NCBI GenBank assembly: GCA_035306605.1
Contig: DATGNR010000035.1
Length of the DNA: 64,000 nt
From: Xanthomarina sp035306605
GTDB lineage: Bacteria; Bacteroidota; Bacteroidia; Flavobacteriales; Flavobacteriaceae
Direction: 5' to 3' (one strand)
The translations under genes and the position numbers were made by a program. Positions 44,562 through 53,273 of the stretch are shown one piece after another; positions within the stretch are counted from its first letter, which is position 1, and each line of letters opens with the position of its first letter. The notes under the pieces were generated by a model that saw only the letters and a program-made list of their open reading frames with translations, did not search any database and was not told the origin of the DNA.

Positions 44562-46043
44562 ATGAAAATAAAACATTTTATAAATCTAGAATGGAAGCAG
44601 TACTTTAGATCGGCTTATTGGCAAAAAAGCATAGCAATAAATATTTTATTGGTTTTTGTGGCTTTGTATTTTGTGGTTTCCTTTTTAATTTTAGGAATTG
44701 CTCTATATCCAATTTTAAAAGAACAGTTTCCAGATAAGGATCCTTTAGTAATTGTAAATAGCTATTTGTTTTATTGGTTTTTGACGGATTTGGTTATGCG
44801 CTTTTTCTTTCAAAAACTACCGGTTATGAGCGTTAAACCGTTACTGATTTTACCCGTAAAGAGAAGCAAAGTAGTACACTATGTTTTAGGAAAATCTGTT
44901 TTATCGTTTTTTAATTTTCTCCCGCTATTTGCTGTTGTTCCTTTTGGAGTGATGCTAGTTATTAATGGATATGCATTGGTTTCAGTAGTATTTTGGGCCC
45001 TTGCTATCTTCTTAATTACCTTAATTATTAACTTTTTCAACTTTATTATTGAAAGTTTTGCTTCCGAGAAAGACCTTTCATTTTTACCAATTTTGGCTTT
45101 TGCCGGGGGCTTATTAGCTATTAATTATTTCAATTTAATTTCTTTTACAAATTTGGTGTCAATTGCAGTTAATTCTGTTTACGAAAACCCTGTATTTGTA
45201 GTTGCTTTCTTCGTAGTTCTAATGGCTTTATACTTTGTGAACTTTAAGATTTTAATTAATAAATTATATTTAGATAGTTCCTTAAAAACCAAAACTCAAG
45301 AAGTTAAAGCTTCCAATTTAGAATGGACTAGGAAATTTGGTGATGTGGCAACGTTTATGCAATTAGATTTAAAACTTATTTGGAGAAATAAACGTCCAAG
45401 ATCTTCTGTTTTTATATTGGTTATAGGTTTGTTGTATGGCTTGTTGTTTTATCCAAATCCAAGTTATCAAGACAAGCCGTGGTTTTTTGCTTTTATAGGC
45501 ATTTTTGTTACGGGTATTTTTCTAATCAATTTTGGACAATTTATTCCTGCCTGGGATAGTGGTTATTACAAAATGCTAATGAGCCAAAATATTAAATACA
45601 AACAGTACTTGCAGTCCAAACATACTTTAATGATCTTAAGCGTTGGTATAATGTTTATTTTAAGTATTCCTTATGTGTATTTCGGTTGGAAAATTTTATT
45701 GGCACATACAGCCGCAGCCATATATAATATTGGTGTTAATACCTATGTTATATTACTTGGAGGCTCATATAATCGAAAGAAAATTGATTTAAATCAACGA
45801 GCTGCTTTTAACTATCAAGGTACAGGAGCAGTTCAATGGCTAATTGGTATTCCATTAATGATTCTGCCGGTAATTATTTTTGGAGCGTCGTACTACTATC
45901 TTAATTTCGAAATTGCTTGTTTAATTTTAAGTGCATTCGGGTTGATAGGTATTGTATTTCATAAAAAGCTCATGGCTTATATTACCGAAAAATATCTGGC
46001 TTCAAAATATAAAATGATTCAAGCATTTAATCAGGATAATTAA
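44562..46043 (+). CDS. DUF5687 ABC-exporter membrane subunit
   Basis: A 493-residue inner-membrane protein with about 12 hydrophobic segments. It begins IKHFINLEWKQYFRSAYWQK, a soluble N-terminal stretch typical of DUF5687 membrane subunits, and carries a second long cytoplasmic stretch (about 230-275). It ends 11 nt before an ABC ATPase gene, so the two form an exporter. Substrate is unknown; no regulatory or biosynthetic neighbour gives a hint. Confidence 0.82.
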   Translation: MKIKHFINLEWKQYFRSAYWQKSIAINILLVFVALYFVVSFLILGIALYPILKEQFPDKDPLVIVNSYLFYWFLTDLVMRFFFQKLPVMSVKPLLILPVKRSKVVHYVLGKSVLSFFNFLPLFAVVPFGVMLVINGYALVSVVFWALAIFLITLIINFFNFIIESFASEKDLSFLPILAFAGGLLAINYFNLISFTNLVSIAVNSVYENPVFVVAFFVVLMALYFVNFKILINKLYLDSSLKTKTQEVKASNLEWTRKFGDVATFMQLDLKLIWRNKRPRSSVFILVIGLLYGLLFYPNPSYQDKPWFFAFIGIFVTGIFLINFGQFIPAWDSGYYKMLMSQNIKYKQYLQSKHTLMILSVGIMFILSIPYVYFGWKILLAHTAAAIYNIGVNTYVILLGGSYNRKKIDLNQRAAFNYQGTGAVQWLIGIPLMILPVIIFGASYYYLNFEIACLILSAFGLIGIVFHKKLMAYITEKYLASKYKMIQAFNQDN

Positions 46044-46054
46044 TAAACATTTAC

Positions 46055-46777
46055 ATGATTAACGTATCAAACCTTACAAAAAAATACGGAAGTAAATCCG
46101 TTTTAAATATTGAAAACCTTAACATTCCTAAAGGTCAAAGTTTTGGTTTAGTAGGAAATAATGGCGCAGGAAAAACAACCTTTTTTAGTCTGTTATTAGA
46201 CCTTATTAGGCCTAGTTCTGGATTTATAAAAAGCAAGGATATTTTAGTTAATTCTAGTGAAGATTGGAAATCTTACACCGCAGCTTTTATAGATGAAAGT
46301 TTCTTAATAGGCTATTTAACACCTGAAGAATATTTTTATTTTATTGGCGAACTTCGAGGACAAAACAAAGCCGATGTAGATGCAGTAGTATCTAAATTTC
46401 ATGATTTTTTCCATGGCGAAATTTTAAATCAGAAAAAATATTTAAGAGATTTAAGTAAAGGAAACCAGAAAAAAGTTGGAATTGTAGCTGCTTTAATTGG
46501 TAATCCTGAAATAATTATTTTAGACGAGCCTTTTGCTAATTTAGATCCAACTACTCAAATCAGACTAAAAAATATTCTTAAAAATCTAGCAGAAACCCAA
46601 GGGGTAACCATTTTAATATCCAGTCACGATTTATTGCATGTAACAGATGTTTGCGAACGAATTGTTGTTTTGGAAAAAGGAGAAGTTATTAAGGATTTAG
46701 CTACAAGTGCTGCTACTTTAAAAGAATTAGAGAGCCATTTTGCTGGTAACGAAACCCTGATGGACGAGTCCATTTAA
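46055..46777 (+). CDS. ABC transporter ATP-binding protein
   Basis: A 240-residue ATPase with all nucleotide-binding motifs: Walker A GNNGAGKTT (34-42), signature LSKGNQKKVGI, Walker B IIILDEPFANLDP, and the switch histidine in ISSHDLLHV. It is a stand-alone single-domain ATPase of the CcmA/NatA-like export class. It pairs with the DUF5687 membrane protein encoded 11 nt upstream. Confidence 0.95.
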   Translation: MINVSNLTKKYGSKSVLNIENLNIPKGQSFGLVGNNGAGKTTFFSLLLDLIRPSSGFIKSKDILVNSSEDWKSYTAAFIDESFLIGYLTPEEYFYFIGELRGQNKADVDAVVSKFHDFFHGEILNQKKYLRDLSKGNQKKVGIVAALIGNPEIIILDEPFANLDPTTQIRLKNILKNLAETQGVTILISSHDLLHVTDVCERIVVLEKGEVIKDLATSAATLKELESHFAGNETLMDESI

Positions 46778-46944
46778 AGACTAAGAAAGCCCAAATCACA
46801 AACAACTTGCGGACTTTGCCATTCTGCAGAAGTTATATTTGGGATATTTCTTTACAAATAATTCAAAAAGATGCCTTATTTTTACGGCTATACATAATAT
46901 TTACAGCTAATTTAAGTTAATAGTTTAACCTAATAAAACAAACG

Positions 46945-49512
46945 TTGCGAACATCTTTTAGAATCATATCATTCCTATTTTGTGCCATACTTTTTATAAC
47001 GAGTTGTTCTCGAAAAAAGGACACGTTTTTAAGTAGGAATTTCCATGCGCTAGCAGCAAAAGACAACATTTTATATAATGGTTATTTGGCTTTAGAAGAA
47101 GGAAAACAAGCTCTTAACGAATCTTACGACGATGATTATTGGGACATTTTACCAATTGAGCGCATGCAGGTTTCAGAAGAAGTGACCCTTCCTGGACAAA
47201 GTTCAAACGATCGTTTTATAAGAGCAGAAGAAAAAGCTGTAAAAGCCATTCAAATGCATGGAATGAATATTAATGGCAAAGAGAAAAACCCTCAAATAGA
47301 TGAAGCCTATTTGCTTTTGGGTAAAGCCAGATACTTCGACCAGCGATTTGTGCCTGCCTTAGAAGCATTTAACTATATCTTATATAAATATCCAGCTAGC
47401 GATAAAATTAATCAAGCAAAGATTTGGAGAGAAAAAACCAATCTCAGACTAGAAAATAATGAGATTGCTATAGAAAATCTTAAGCGTTTATTAGATCAAG
47501 AAAGTATAGAAGGGCAAGACCTAGCCGATGCTACTTCTACTTTAGCTCAAGCCTATATTAATATTGAAGTACTGGATAGTGCCGTTACACAACTAAATAC
47601 CGCTAGTTTTAATACTAAAAATAACGACGAACGAGGACGATACCGTTATATACAAGGACAGTTGTATAATAGATTAGGTTATAAAGACAGCGCAAATATT
47701 GCTTTTGATCAAGTGATTAAGTTAAACCGAAAAACCCCGCGTATTTATCTAATTGCTGCGGAATTAGAAAAAGTAAATAATTTCGATCATGTAGAAGGAG
47801 ACAAAACCTTGGTTTTAGAAAAATTAACAAAAATTGAAGAAAACCGAGAAAACAGACCTTTTTTAGATAAAATATATCATCAAATAGCTGATTTCTATGC
47901 CAACGAAGAACAAGATTCCTTAGCTATTGCATATTATAATAAGTCCTTAAGAACCAACTCTAGAGATCAAAAATTAAAGGCCACGAACTACGAAATTTTA
48001 GGCGATTACTATTTTGATTATTCCGAGTATAAAACTGCTGGCGCCTATTACGATAGTACTATGACTAATATGGTAAACAATTCTAAACCATACAGAATCA
48101 TTAAAAGAAAACGTGATAATTTAGTTGATGTTATCTACTACGGAGAAATTGCCTATGTTAACGATAGTATTATAAAACTTACGCAATTAACTTCCGATGA
48201 AAAGTTAGCGTATTTTACAGATTATACAGAAAAACTTAAAATTAAAGCTGAAGAAGAAGCCGAGAAAGAAGAATTAAGACGAGAGGCCGAAAGTAGAAAC
48301 CAAGATTTTGCATCTGCTGAACTTAAAGGTAAAGAGTCAAGCATGGCGACTTTAAAGGGAGGGCCAAATACACCTCCAGGTTCTAGTTTTTATTTTTATA
48401 ATCCTACTACCGTTGCTTATGGTAAAAACGATTTTCAAAAACGATGGGGAGATAGAGCTTTGGAAGATAACTGGAGGTGGTCTTCAAGAAGTAAATCTAA
48501 TCTAGATATTAGAGCAAAAGACGCAAATGAAGTAATTGCTCGAGATACGGAATTATTCGATCCAGAATTTTACATTTCTAAAATCCCTACCGACCATAAG
48601 GAAATTGACAGTATAGCCAAACAAAGAGATTTTGCATACTATCAATTAGGGGTTATTTATAAAGAAAAATTTAAGGAATACAAGCTTTCTAAAACCACCT
48701 TTCAGGATTTATTAAAAATGGAGCCAGAGGAAAAGTTGGTTTTACCTTCAAAATACAATCTCTATAAGTTATTTGAACTTATGGGTGAAAATGACGAAGC
48801 AAATATTGCTAAAAGTGATATTATAGCCAATTATCCAGATTCCAGATATGCTGCTATTCTGAAAAATCCAGAAACAGCAGCCTTAACAGATGAGAACAGT
48901 CCAGAAAACATTTATAAAACCTTATATAGCAAGTTAGAAAACCAAAACTATAGTGAGGTAATTACAGAAGCGGAAGAATATATTACACTATTTGAAGGCG
49001 ATCCAATGGTTCCAAAGTTCGAGTTGTTAAAAGCTACAGCTATTGGTAGGTTTCAAGGTTTTGAAGCGTATAGTGAAGCTTTAAATTTTGTAGCTTTAAA
49101 TTATGCAAATTCACCAGAAGGAGTAAAAGCGCAAAACATGATAGATAGTGTCTTGCCAAAATTAGCTAGTAAAGAATTTAAAGAAAACGACACAGATATC
49201 AACTTTAAAGTTGTTTATTATTTTAATAATCCTTCAAAAGAGGAATTGGCAACTTTTAAAAAGAAGTTACAAGATGAAATAGAAAAGGTGAATGTGTATA
49301 CTCTATCTCTTTCTGTTGATAAATATGATGCAACAACAAGCTTTGTTGTTGTTCATGGATTAAAAAGTAAAGAAGGTGCTACTGGATATGCGCTTTCCTT
49401 GGAAGAAAGAAAAAAAGATAAAATTAAACAGGATTTTTTCGCAGTATCTTCATCTAATTACAGAATCATTCAAATTCATAAGAATTTCGATGAATACATA
49501 AAATTACAATAA
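46945..49512 (+). CDS. sprE: Type IX secretion / gliding-motility lipoprotein SprE (PorW)
   Basis: An 855-residue lipoprotein (lipobox FITSC, Cys21) made mainly of TPR-like helical repeats (about 100-470 and 560-740). It has a low-complexity Glu/Lys/Arg-rich central segment (about 430-455). The N-terminus KKDTFLSRNFHALAAKDNILYNGYLALEEG is that of SprE/PorW, an outer-membrane-associated component needed for type IX secretion in Flavobacterium and Porphyromonas. The start is TTG (46945); no ATG is close. It precedes the bactofilin gene by 18 nt. Other T9SS genes are not in this window. Confidence 0.9.
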   Translation: MRTSFRIISFLFCAILFITSCSRKKDTFLSRNFHALAAKDNILYNGYLALEEGKQALNESYDDDYWDILPIERMQVSEEVTLPGQSSNDRFIRAEEKAVKAIQMHGMNINGKEKNPQIDEAYLLLGKARYFDQRFVPALEAFNYILYKYPASDKINQAKIWREKTNLRLENNEIAIENLKRLLDQESIEGQDLADATSTLAQAYINIEVLDSAVTQLNTASFNTKNNDERGRYRYIQGQLYNRLGYKDSANIAFDQVIKLNRKTPRIYLIAAELEKVNNFDHVEGDKTLVLEKLTKIEENRENRPFLDKIYHQIADFYANEEQDSLAIAYYNKSLRTNSRDQKLKATNYEILGDYYFDYSEYKTAGAYYDSTMTNMVNNSKPYRIIKRKRDNLVDVIYYGEIAYVNDSIIKLTQLTSDEKLAYFTDYTEKLKIKAEEEAEKEELRREAESRNQDFASAELKGKESSMATLKGGPNTPPGSSFYFYNPTTVAYGKNDFQKRWGDRALEDNWRWSSRSKSNLDIRAKDANEVIARDTELFDPEFYISKIPTDHKEIDSIAKQRDFAYYQLGVIYKEKFKEYKLSKTTFQDLLKMEPEEKLVLPSKYNLYKLFELMGENDEANIAKSDIIANYPDSRYAAILKNPETAALTDENSPENIYKTLYSKLENQNYSEVITEAEEYITLFEGDPMVPKFELLKATAIGRFQGFEAYSEALNFVALNYANSPEGVKAQNMIDSVLPKLASKEFKENDTDINFKVVYYFNNPSKEELATFKKKLQDEIEKVNVYTLSLSVDKYDATTSFVVVHGLKSKEGATGYALSLEERKKDKIKQDFFAVSSSNYRIIQIHKNFDEYIKLQ

Positions 49513-49530
49513 CCCCAAATAATACAAATT

Positions 49531-49959
49531 ATGTTTTCCGACAATAAAAGAAATAGACAAAACCCTGAACTAGTATCAAGTCAGAATATTATTTCTAGTG
49601 GCACTAAAATTACTGGCGATTTAATTAGCGAAGGCGATTTAAGGATTGATGGTACAATCGAAGGAAGTATAAAAACACCGGGAAAAGTTGTTGTTGGTAA
49701 ATCTGGAGCAGTTATTGGAACGCTAGATGGAACCGATGCACATTTTGAGGGGAAGTTTTCAGGAAAGTTATCTTTGTCAGGAACTCTAACTTTAAAATCT
49801 TCTGCTCATGTAGAAGGCGAAGTGATTTTAGGAAAATTAGAAGTGGAGCCAGGAGCAACATTTAATGTAACCTGTGTCATGAAAGGCACTATTAACGAAA
49901 ACCATTCAAATAGTGGGCAACAAAGAGGAACAAAACAAGGACAGGAGAAAATCTCTTAA
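49531..49959 (+). CDS. Bactofilin (polymer-forming cytoskeletal protein)
   Basis: A 142-residue bactofilin. A disordered head (1-18) is followed by the beta-helix core (about 20-115) with the repeating DLISEGDLRIDGTIEGSI, GKVVVGKSGAVIGTLDG and GEVILGKLEVEPGA pattern, then a polar tail rich in Asn, Gln and Gly. Bactofilins polymerise without nucleotide and organise cell shape or membrane-bound assemblies. It lies 18 nt after sprE, and its last 47 bp overlap the AtpI-like gene in another frame. Confidence 0.93.
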   Translation: MFSDNKRNRQNPELVSSQNIISSGTKITGDLISEGDLRIDGTIEGSIKTPGKVVVGKSGAVIGTLDGTDAHFEGKFSGKLSLSGTLTLKSSAHVEGEVILGKLEVEPGATFNVTCVMKGTINENHSNSGQQRGTKQGQEKIS

Positions 49960-50158
49960 CACCTATGCTCGTTATTCAAGCATTGCATTTCAAATGTTTG
50001 TTATAATTGGAATTGGAGCTTTTATTGGTGTTAAGTTAGATGAGTTTTTTCCAAATAAACACAGCCTTTACACTATTATTTTTTCGTTGGTGTTTGTAAT
50101 TTTTTCCATTTTTTTTGTAATAAGACGTATTATTGCAATCTCAAAAGAAGATAATTAA
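49913..50158 (+). CDS. AtpZ/AtpI-like ATP synthase accessory protein
   Basis: An 81-residue protein with two membrane helices (about 23-43 and 52-73) and the pattern ARYSSIAFQMFVIIGIGAFI, then GVKLDEFFPN. This is the AtpI/AtpZ type that assists c-ring assembly or Mg2+ uptake near ATP synthase. A GTG start at 49913 fits, overlapping the bactofilin end by 47 bp. It directly abuts the next gene (no gap) and lies upstream of atpB. Confidence 0.82.
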   Translation: MGNKEEQNKDRRKSLNTYARYSSIAFQMFVIIGIGAFIGVKLDEFFPNKHSLYTIIFSLVFVIFSIFFVIRRIIAISKEDN

Positions 50159-50557
50159 ATGAATCCAGTTTTTATTTCTAGACAACTTTCGTTTTTAGCC
50201 CAAAATGTAGCAATTACACTTGTCCTACTAGGTTTGCATAGCTACCTACTATCACATTTTGGTACTATGACCTATATGATTCCTATATGGCAAGTTTATG
50301 TGTTTCACTTTGCTGTAACTACGTTGGTTTATTCTGTAATAAATTATCAATACTCTAGAGGAAAAACGGAAATTTTCACCTTATTTATGGGGTTTACACT
50401 CTTAAAAATGATCTTGGCTATTGTTTTTTTATTACCTGTAATCCTATCAGAAATGGAGAAAAAGCAACCTGATGTATTCAACTTTTTCATCCCTTATTTT
50501 TTATACTTGTTTTTTGAAGTGTATTCTGTAACTAGTTTTCTTCAAAAAAAACCTTAA
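50159..50557 (+). CDS. Small membrane protein of the ATP synthase region (DUF6168-like)
   Basis: A 132-residue inner-membrane protein with about four helices (near 12-32, 42-62, 75-95, 105-125). Its start overlaps no base of, but touches, the AtpI stop. Its place between AtpI and atpB is that of the poorly known AtpI/DUF-type proteins that precede atpB in Bacteroidota. I recognise it only as a flavobacterial family, probably DUF6168; a role in F0 assembly is inferred from position. Confidence 0.72.
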   Translation: MNPVFISRQLSFLAQNVAITLVLLGLHSYLLSHFGTMTYMIPIWQVYVFHFAVTTLVYSVINYQYSRGKTEIFTLFMGFTLLKMILAIVFLLPVILSEMEKKQPDVFNFFIPYFLYLFFEVYSVTSFLQKKP

Positions 50558-50600
50558 AAGCCATTAATTATCAATACTTTAAATAATCATAAAAAAAGTG

Positions 50601-50631
50601 TTTGTCAATTAATATAATGTACGTACATTTG
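50601..50631 (+). promoter_or_regulatory. Consensus promoter of the ATP synthase operon
   Basis: TTTG (50601-50604), exactly 19 nt, TACATTTG (50624-50631): a perfect match to the Bacteroidota TTTG-N19-TAnnTTTG promoter, 38 bp before atpB. Confidence 0.8.
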
Positions 50632-50669
50632 CACGGAATTTAAAGCAAGGTATTTTCAATCAAGATAAA

Positions 50670-51755
50670 ATGACATTAAACACCTTTAAAAGCGTATTTT
50701 TTTCTGCCTTATTTTTAGCAATTTCATTTGTTGGATACGGGCAAGAAACTACAGAGGAAGAGAACAGTGAAAAGTTCAATGCCAAAGAAATGATCATGCA
50801 TCACGTAAAAGATGCGCATGAGCATCATTTATTTGATTGGAATGGGAAACCCGTTACTATTGCATTACCTATAATTCTTTGGACAGATCAAGGTTTAGTA
50901 ACCTTCATGTCTAGTGAGTTTCAACATGATGATTCTGGAACACAAATCGTGGAAAAGGATGGGTTAAGATTTGTGAAGTTTCACGAGAAAATCTATCAAC
51001 TAGATGCGGGTTCGGAAGTTGTGGCTTTCGATGAAGAGCATCATCCAACAAACGCTAGCTTACCTTTAGATTTCTCTATAACACGAAATGTGTTTATGAT
51101 GTGGGTTTCAGTAATTGTTTTGTTGCTTATTTTTATTTCATCAGCTAGAGTTTATAAAAAATCATCCGATAGAATTCCAACTGGAATTGCAGGATTTATT
51201 GAGCCGTTAGTTATTTTTGTACGCGACGATATTGCAAGACCAATGATTGGTGATGATAAATACAAGAAGTTCATGCCATATTTATTAACGGTATTCTTCT
51301 TTATATGGATAAATAATATTTTTGGTTTAATACCATTTTTAAATGGAGCTAACGTAAGTGGAAATATTGCCTTTACGGTGTCATTAGCTGCATTTACTTT
51401 TATAATTACCACAATAAGTGGAAACAAGGATTATTGGAAGCATATTTTATGGATGCCTGGAGTGCCAGTTCCTATGAAAATATTCTTAATGCCTATAGAA
51501 ATTGTAGGGATGTTTGTTAAGCCAATATCGTTAACCATTCGTTTATTCGCAAACATTACGGCAGGACACATTATTATATTATCATTATTGTCCTTGATCT
51601 TTATTTTTGAGAGTGTTGTTATTGCACCAGTGTCAGTAGGATTCTCATTATTCATTTTAATAATAGAAATTGTAGTTACTGCAATTCAAGCGTATATATT
51701 TACAGTGTTGTCAGCCCTATATATTGGAACGGCAACCGCAGAAGACAATCATTAA
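50670..51755 (+). CDS. atpB: ATP synthase F0 subunit a
   Basis: Forms the proton half-channels next to the c-ring. The 361 residues are longer than E. coli subunit a (271) because of an N-terminal signal-like segment (1-24, ending GYGQ) and a periplasmic stretch rich in His, Glu and Asp (about 25-135), both usual in Bacteroidota. Membrane helices follow. The essential arginine is Arg291 in VKPISLTIRLFANITAGH. It heads the operon behind a consensus promoter. Confidence 0.95.
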   Translation: MTLNTFKSVFFSALFLAISFVGYGQETTEEENSEKFNAKEMIMHHVKDAHEHHLFDWNGKPVTIALPIILWTDQGLVTFMSSEFQHDDSGTQIVEKDGLRFVKFHEKIYQLDAGSEVVAFDEEHHPTNASLPLDFSITRNVFMMWVSVIVLLLIFISSARVYKKSSDRIPTGIAGFIEPLVIFVRDDIARPMIGDDKYKKFMPYLLTVFFFIWINNIFGLIPFLNGANVSGNIAFTVSLAAFTFIITTISGNKDYWKHILWMPGVPVPMKIFLMPIEIVGMFVKPISLTIRLFANITAGHIIILSLLSLIFIFESVVIAPVSVGFSLFILIIEIVVTAIQAYIFTVLSALYIGTATAEDNH

Positions 51756-51774
51756 TTAATTTAAATTTTATATT

Positions 51775-51981
51775 ATGACTATTACAGGAATTGCAGCAAT
51801 CGGAGCTGGTATCGCAGTAATTGGAGCTGGAATGGGAATTGGAAAAATCGGTGAGTCAGCTATGAACGCTATGGCTCGTCAACCGGAAATCCAAGGAAAA
51901 CTTCAAACTTCAGCGCTTATTTTAGCAGCTTTCGTAGAGGCAGTAGCACTTTTTGGTGTTGTTGCATCGTTAATCGTTTAA
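51775..51981 (+). CDS. atpE: ATP synthase F0 subunit c
   Basis: The rotor-ring proteolipid: 68 residues, two helices with the GxGxGxG-like packing run (about 10-26), the polar loop ARQPE (34-38), and the ion-binding Glu55 in the second helix. The polar residues of Na+-binding rings are not evident, so it is probably proton-coupled. A long perfect hairpin follows at 51993-52027. Confidence 0.96.
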   Translation: MTITGIAAIGAGIAVIGAGMGIGKIGESAMNAMARQPEIQGKLQTSALILAAFVEAVALFGVVASLIV

Positions 51982-51992
51982 TTAGGATTATT

Positions 51993-52027
51993 AAATACAG
52001 AGGTAACGGTTGGTTACCTCTGTATTT
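51993..52027 (+). ncRNA. Intercistronic hairpin after atpE
   Basis: A perfect 15-bp stem, AAATACAGAGGTAAC with GTTACCTCTGTATTT, around a GGTTG loop, starting 12 nt after the atpE stop. Only a short U-run follows, so it may stabilise the atpE 3' end or partly terminate. It is the first of two such hairpins in the operon. Confidence 0.7.
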
Positions 52028-52149
52028 TAAATTTTGTAAACCTTAAGGAAGTTCCTTAAAAGTTATACATAAAACTAAAATTTAAATTGAGCTTAGTCTC
52101 ATAAAAGCATACCCATCTTGTGGGAATAAAAACTAAAAAAAATTAAGAA

Positions 52150-52644
52150 ATGGATTTAATTACACCGGGTTTAGGATTAGTTTTTTGGACAGTAATTACA
52201 TTTTTGTTTTTGCTTATCGTCTTGAAAAAGTTTGCATGGAAGCCAATTCTTGGAGCTGTTAGCGAAAGAGAAGACGGAATTAAAACAGCATTGGCATCTG
52301 CTGAAAATGCACGTAGAGAAATGGAAAATCTTCATGCAGATAACGAGCGTATTTTAAAAGAAGCAAGAGCAGAACGTGAAGCTTTACTTAAAGAAGCACG
52401 TGACATTAAAGCGAAATTAATTGATGATGCTAAAACTGAAGCAGAAAGTCAAGCTAATAAAATAATTGAGCAAGCTCAAGCAGCTATTGAGAATGAAAAG
52501 AAAGCAGCCATGGCTGAACTTAGAAATCATGTAGCTGATTTATCAATTGAGATAGCAGAGAAAGTAGTACGTGCAGAATTATCTAGCAAAGACAAGCAAC
52601 TAGAATTAGTTGAGTCTATGTTAGTAGAAGCAAAATTGAACTAA
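52150..52644 (+). CDS. atpF: ATP synthase F0 subunit b
   Basis: The peripheral stalk subunit: 164 residues with one N-terminal helix (about 8-28, LGLVFWTVITFLFLLIVL), then a long Ala/Glu/Lys-rich amphipathic helix to the C-terminus that dimerises as a coiled coil. Length and pattern match bacterial subunit b. Confidence 0.95.
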   Translation: MDLITPGLGLVFWTVITFLFLLIVLKKFAWKPILGAVSEREDGIKTALASAENARREMENLHADNERILKEARAEREALLKEARDIKAKLIDDAKTEAESQANKIIEQAQAAIENEKKAAMAELRNHVADLSIEIAEKVVRAELSSKDKQLELVESMLVEAKLN

Positions 52645-52710
52645 TTATTAATTATAAAACAAGTCTTTTTAAGCGAGTAAAATTGCAATCGAAAAGATTT
52701 ATAATAAGCT

Positions 52711-53247
52711 ATGGCAGGAGCAAGAGCAGCAATACGTTACGCAAAAGCAGTTTTAAGTTTAGCATCTGATAGAAATACAGCTGAGGTTGTAAATACTGAT
52801 ATGAAGCTAATGGCTAAAACTATTGCAGAAAGCAATGACTTAAACAATATGCTTCAAAATCCTGTAGTGAGTTCTTCAGTTAAAAAATCTATTTTATTAG
52901 AGGTCTTTAAAGATGCTAATGAAATGACAAGAAATTTAATTGACACACTAATCACGAATAAAAGATTAACACTATTAGAGCAAGTTGCTGTACAGTATAA
53001 CCTTTTATATGATAAATTAACAGGAACTCAAATAGCTCAAGTTACTACAGCTGTACCTTTAACTGACGAATTAAGAGCGAAGGTGTTGGCTAAAGTTAAA
53101 GAGCTTACAGGAAAAGATGTTGAAATTAAAAGCAATGTAGACGAAAGCATTTTAGGAGGCTTTATTTTACGTGTTGGAGATATTCAATACAACGCAAGTA
53201 TTGCGAATAAATTAAATAAGTTAAAAAGAGAATTTACATTAAACTAA
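52711..53247 (+). CDS. atpH: ATP synthase F1 subunit delta
   Basis: Links F1 to the peripheral stalk. 178 residues with the standard start AAIRYAKAVLSLA, a helical N-terminal domain (about 1-105), and the C-terminal beta part with the signature VDESILGGFILRVGDIQYN. Follows atpF by 66 nt. Confidence 0.95.
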   Translation: MAGARAAIRYAKAVLSLASDRNTAEVVNTDMKLMAKTIAESNDLNNMLQNPVVSSSVKKSILLEVFKDANEMTRNLIDTLITNKRLTLLEQVAVQYNLLYDKLTGTQIAQVTTAVPLTDELRAKVLAKVKELTGKDVEIKSNVDESILGGFILRVGDIQYNASIANKLNKLKREFTLN

Positions 53248-53273
53248 GATATTTTATCTAAATATATAATAAG

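Noticed and set aside
51993..52027. atpE hairpin as a full terminator
   Set aside because: The U-run is short and atpF to atpG follow without another clear promoter; partial termination or stabilisation is more likely.
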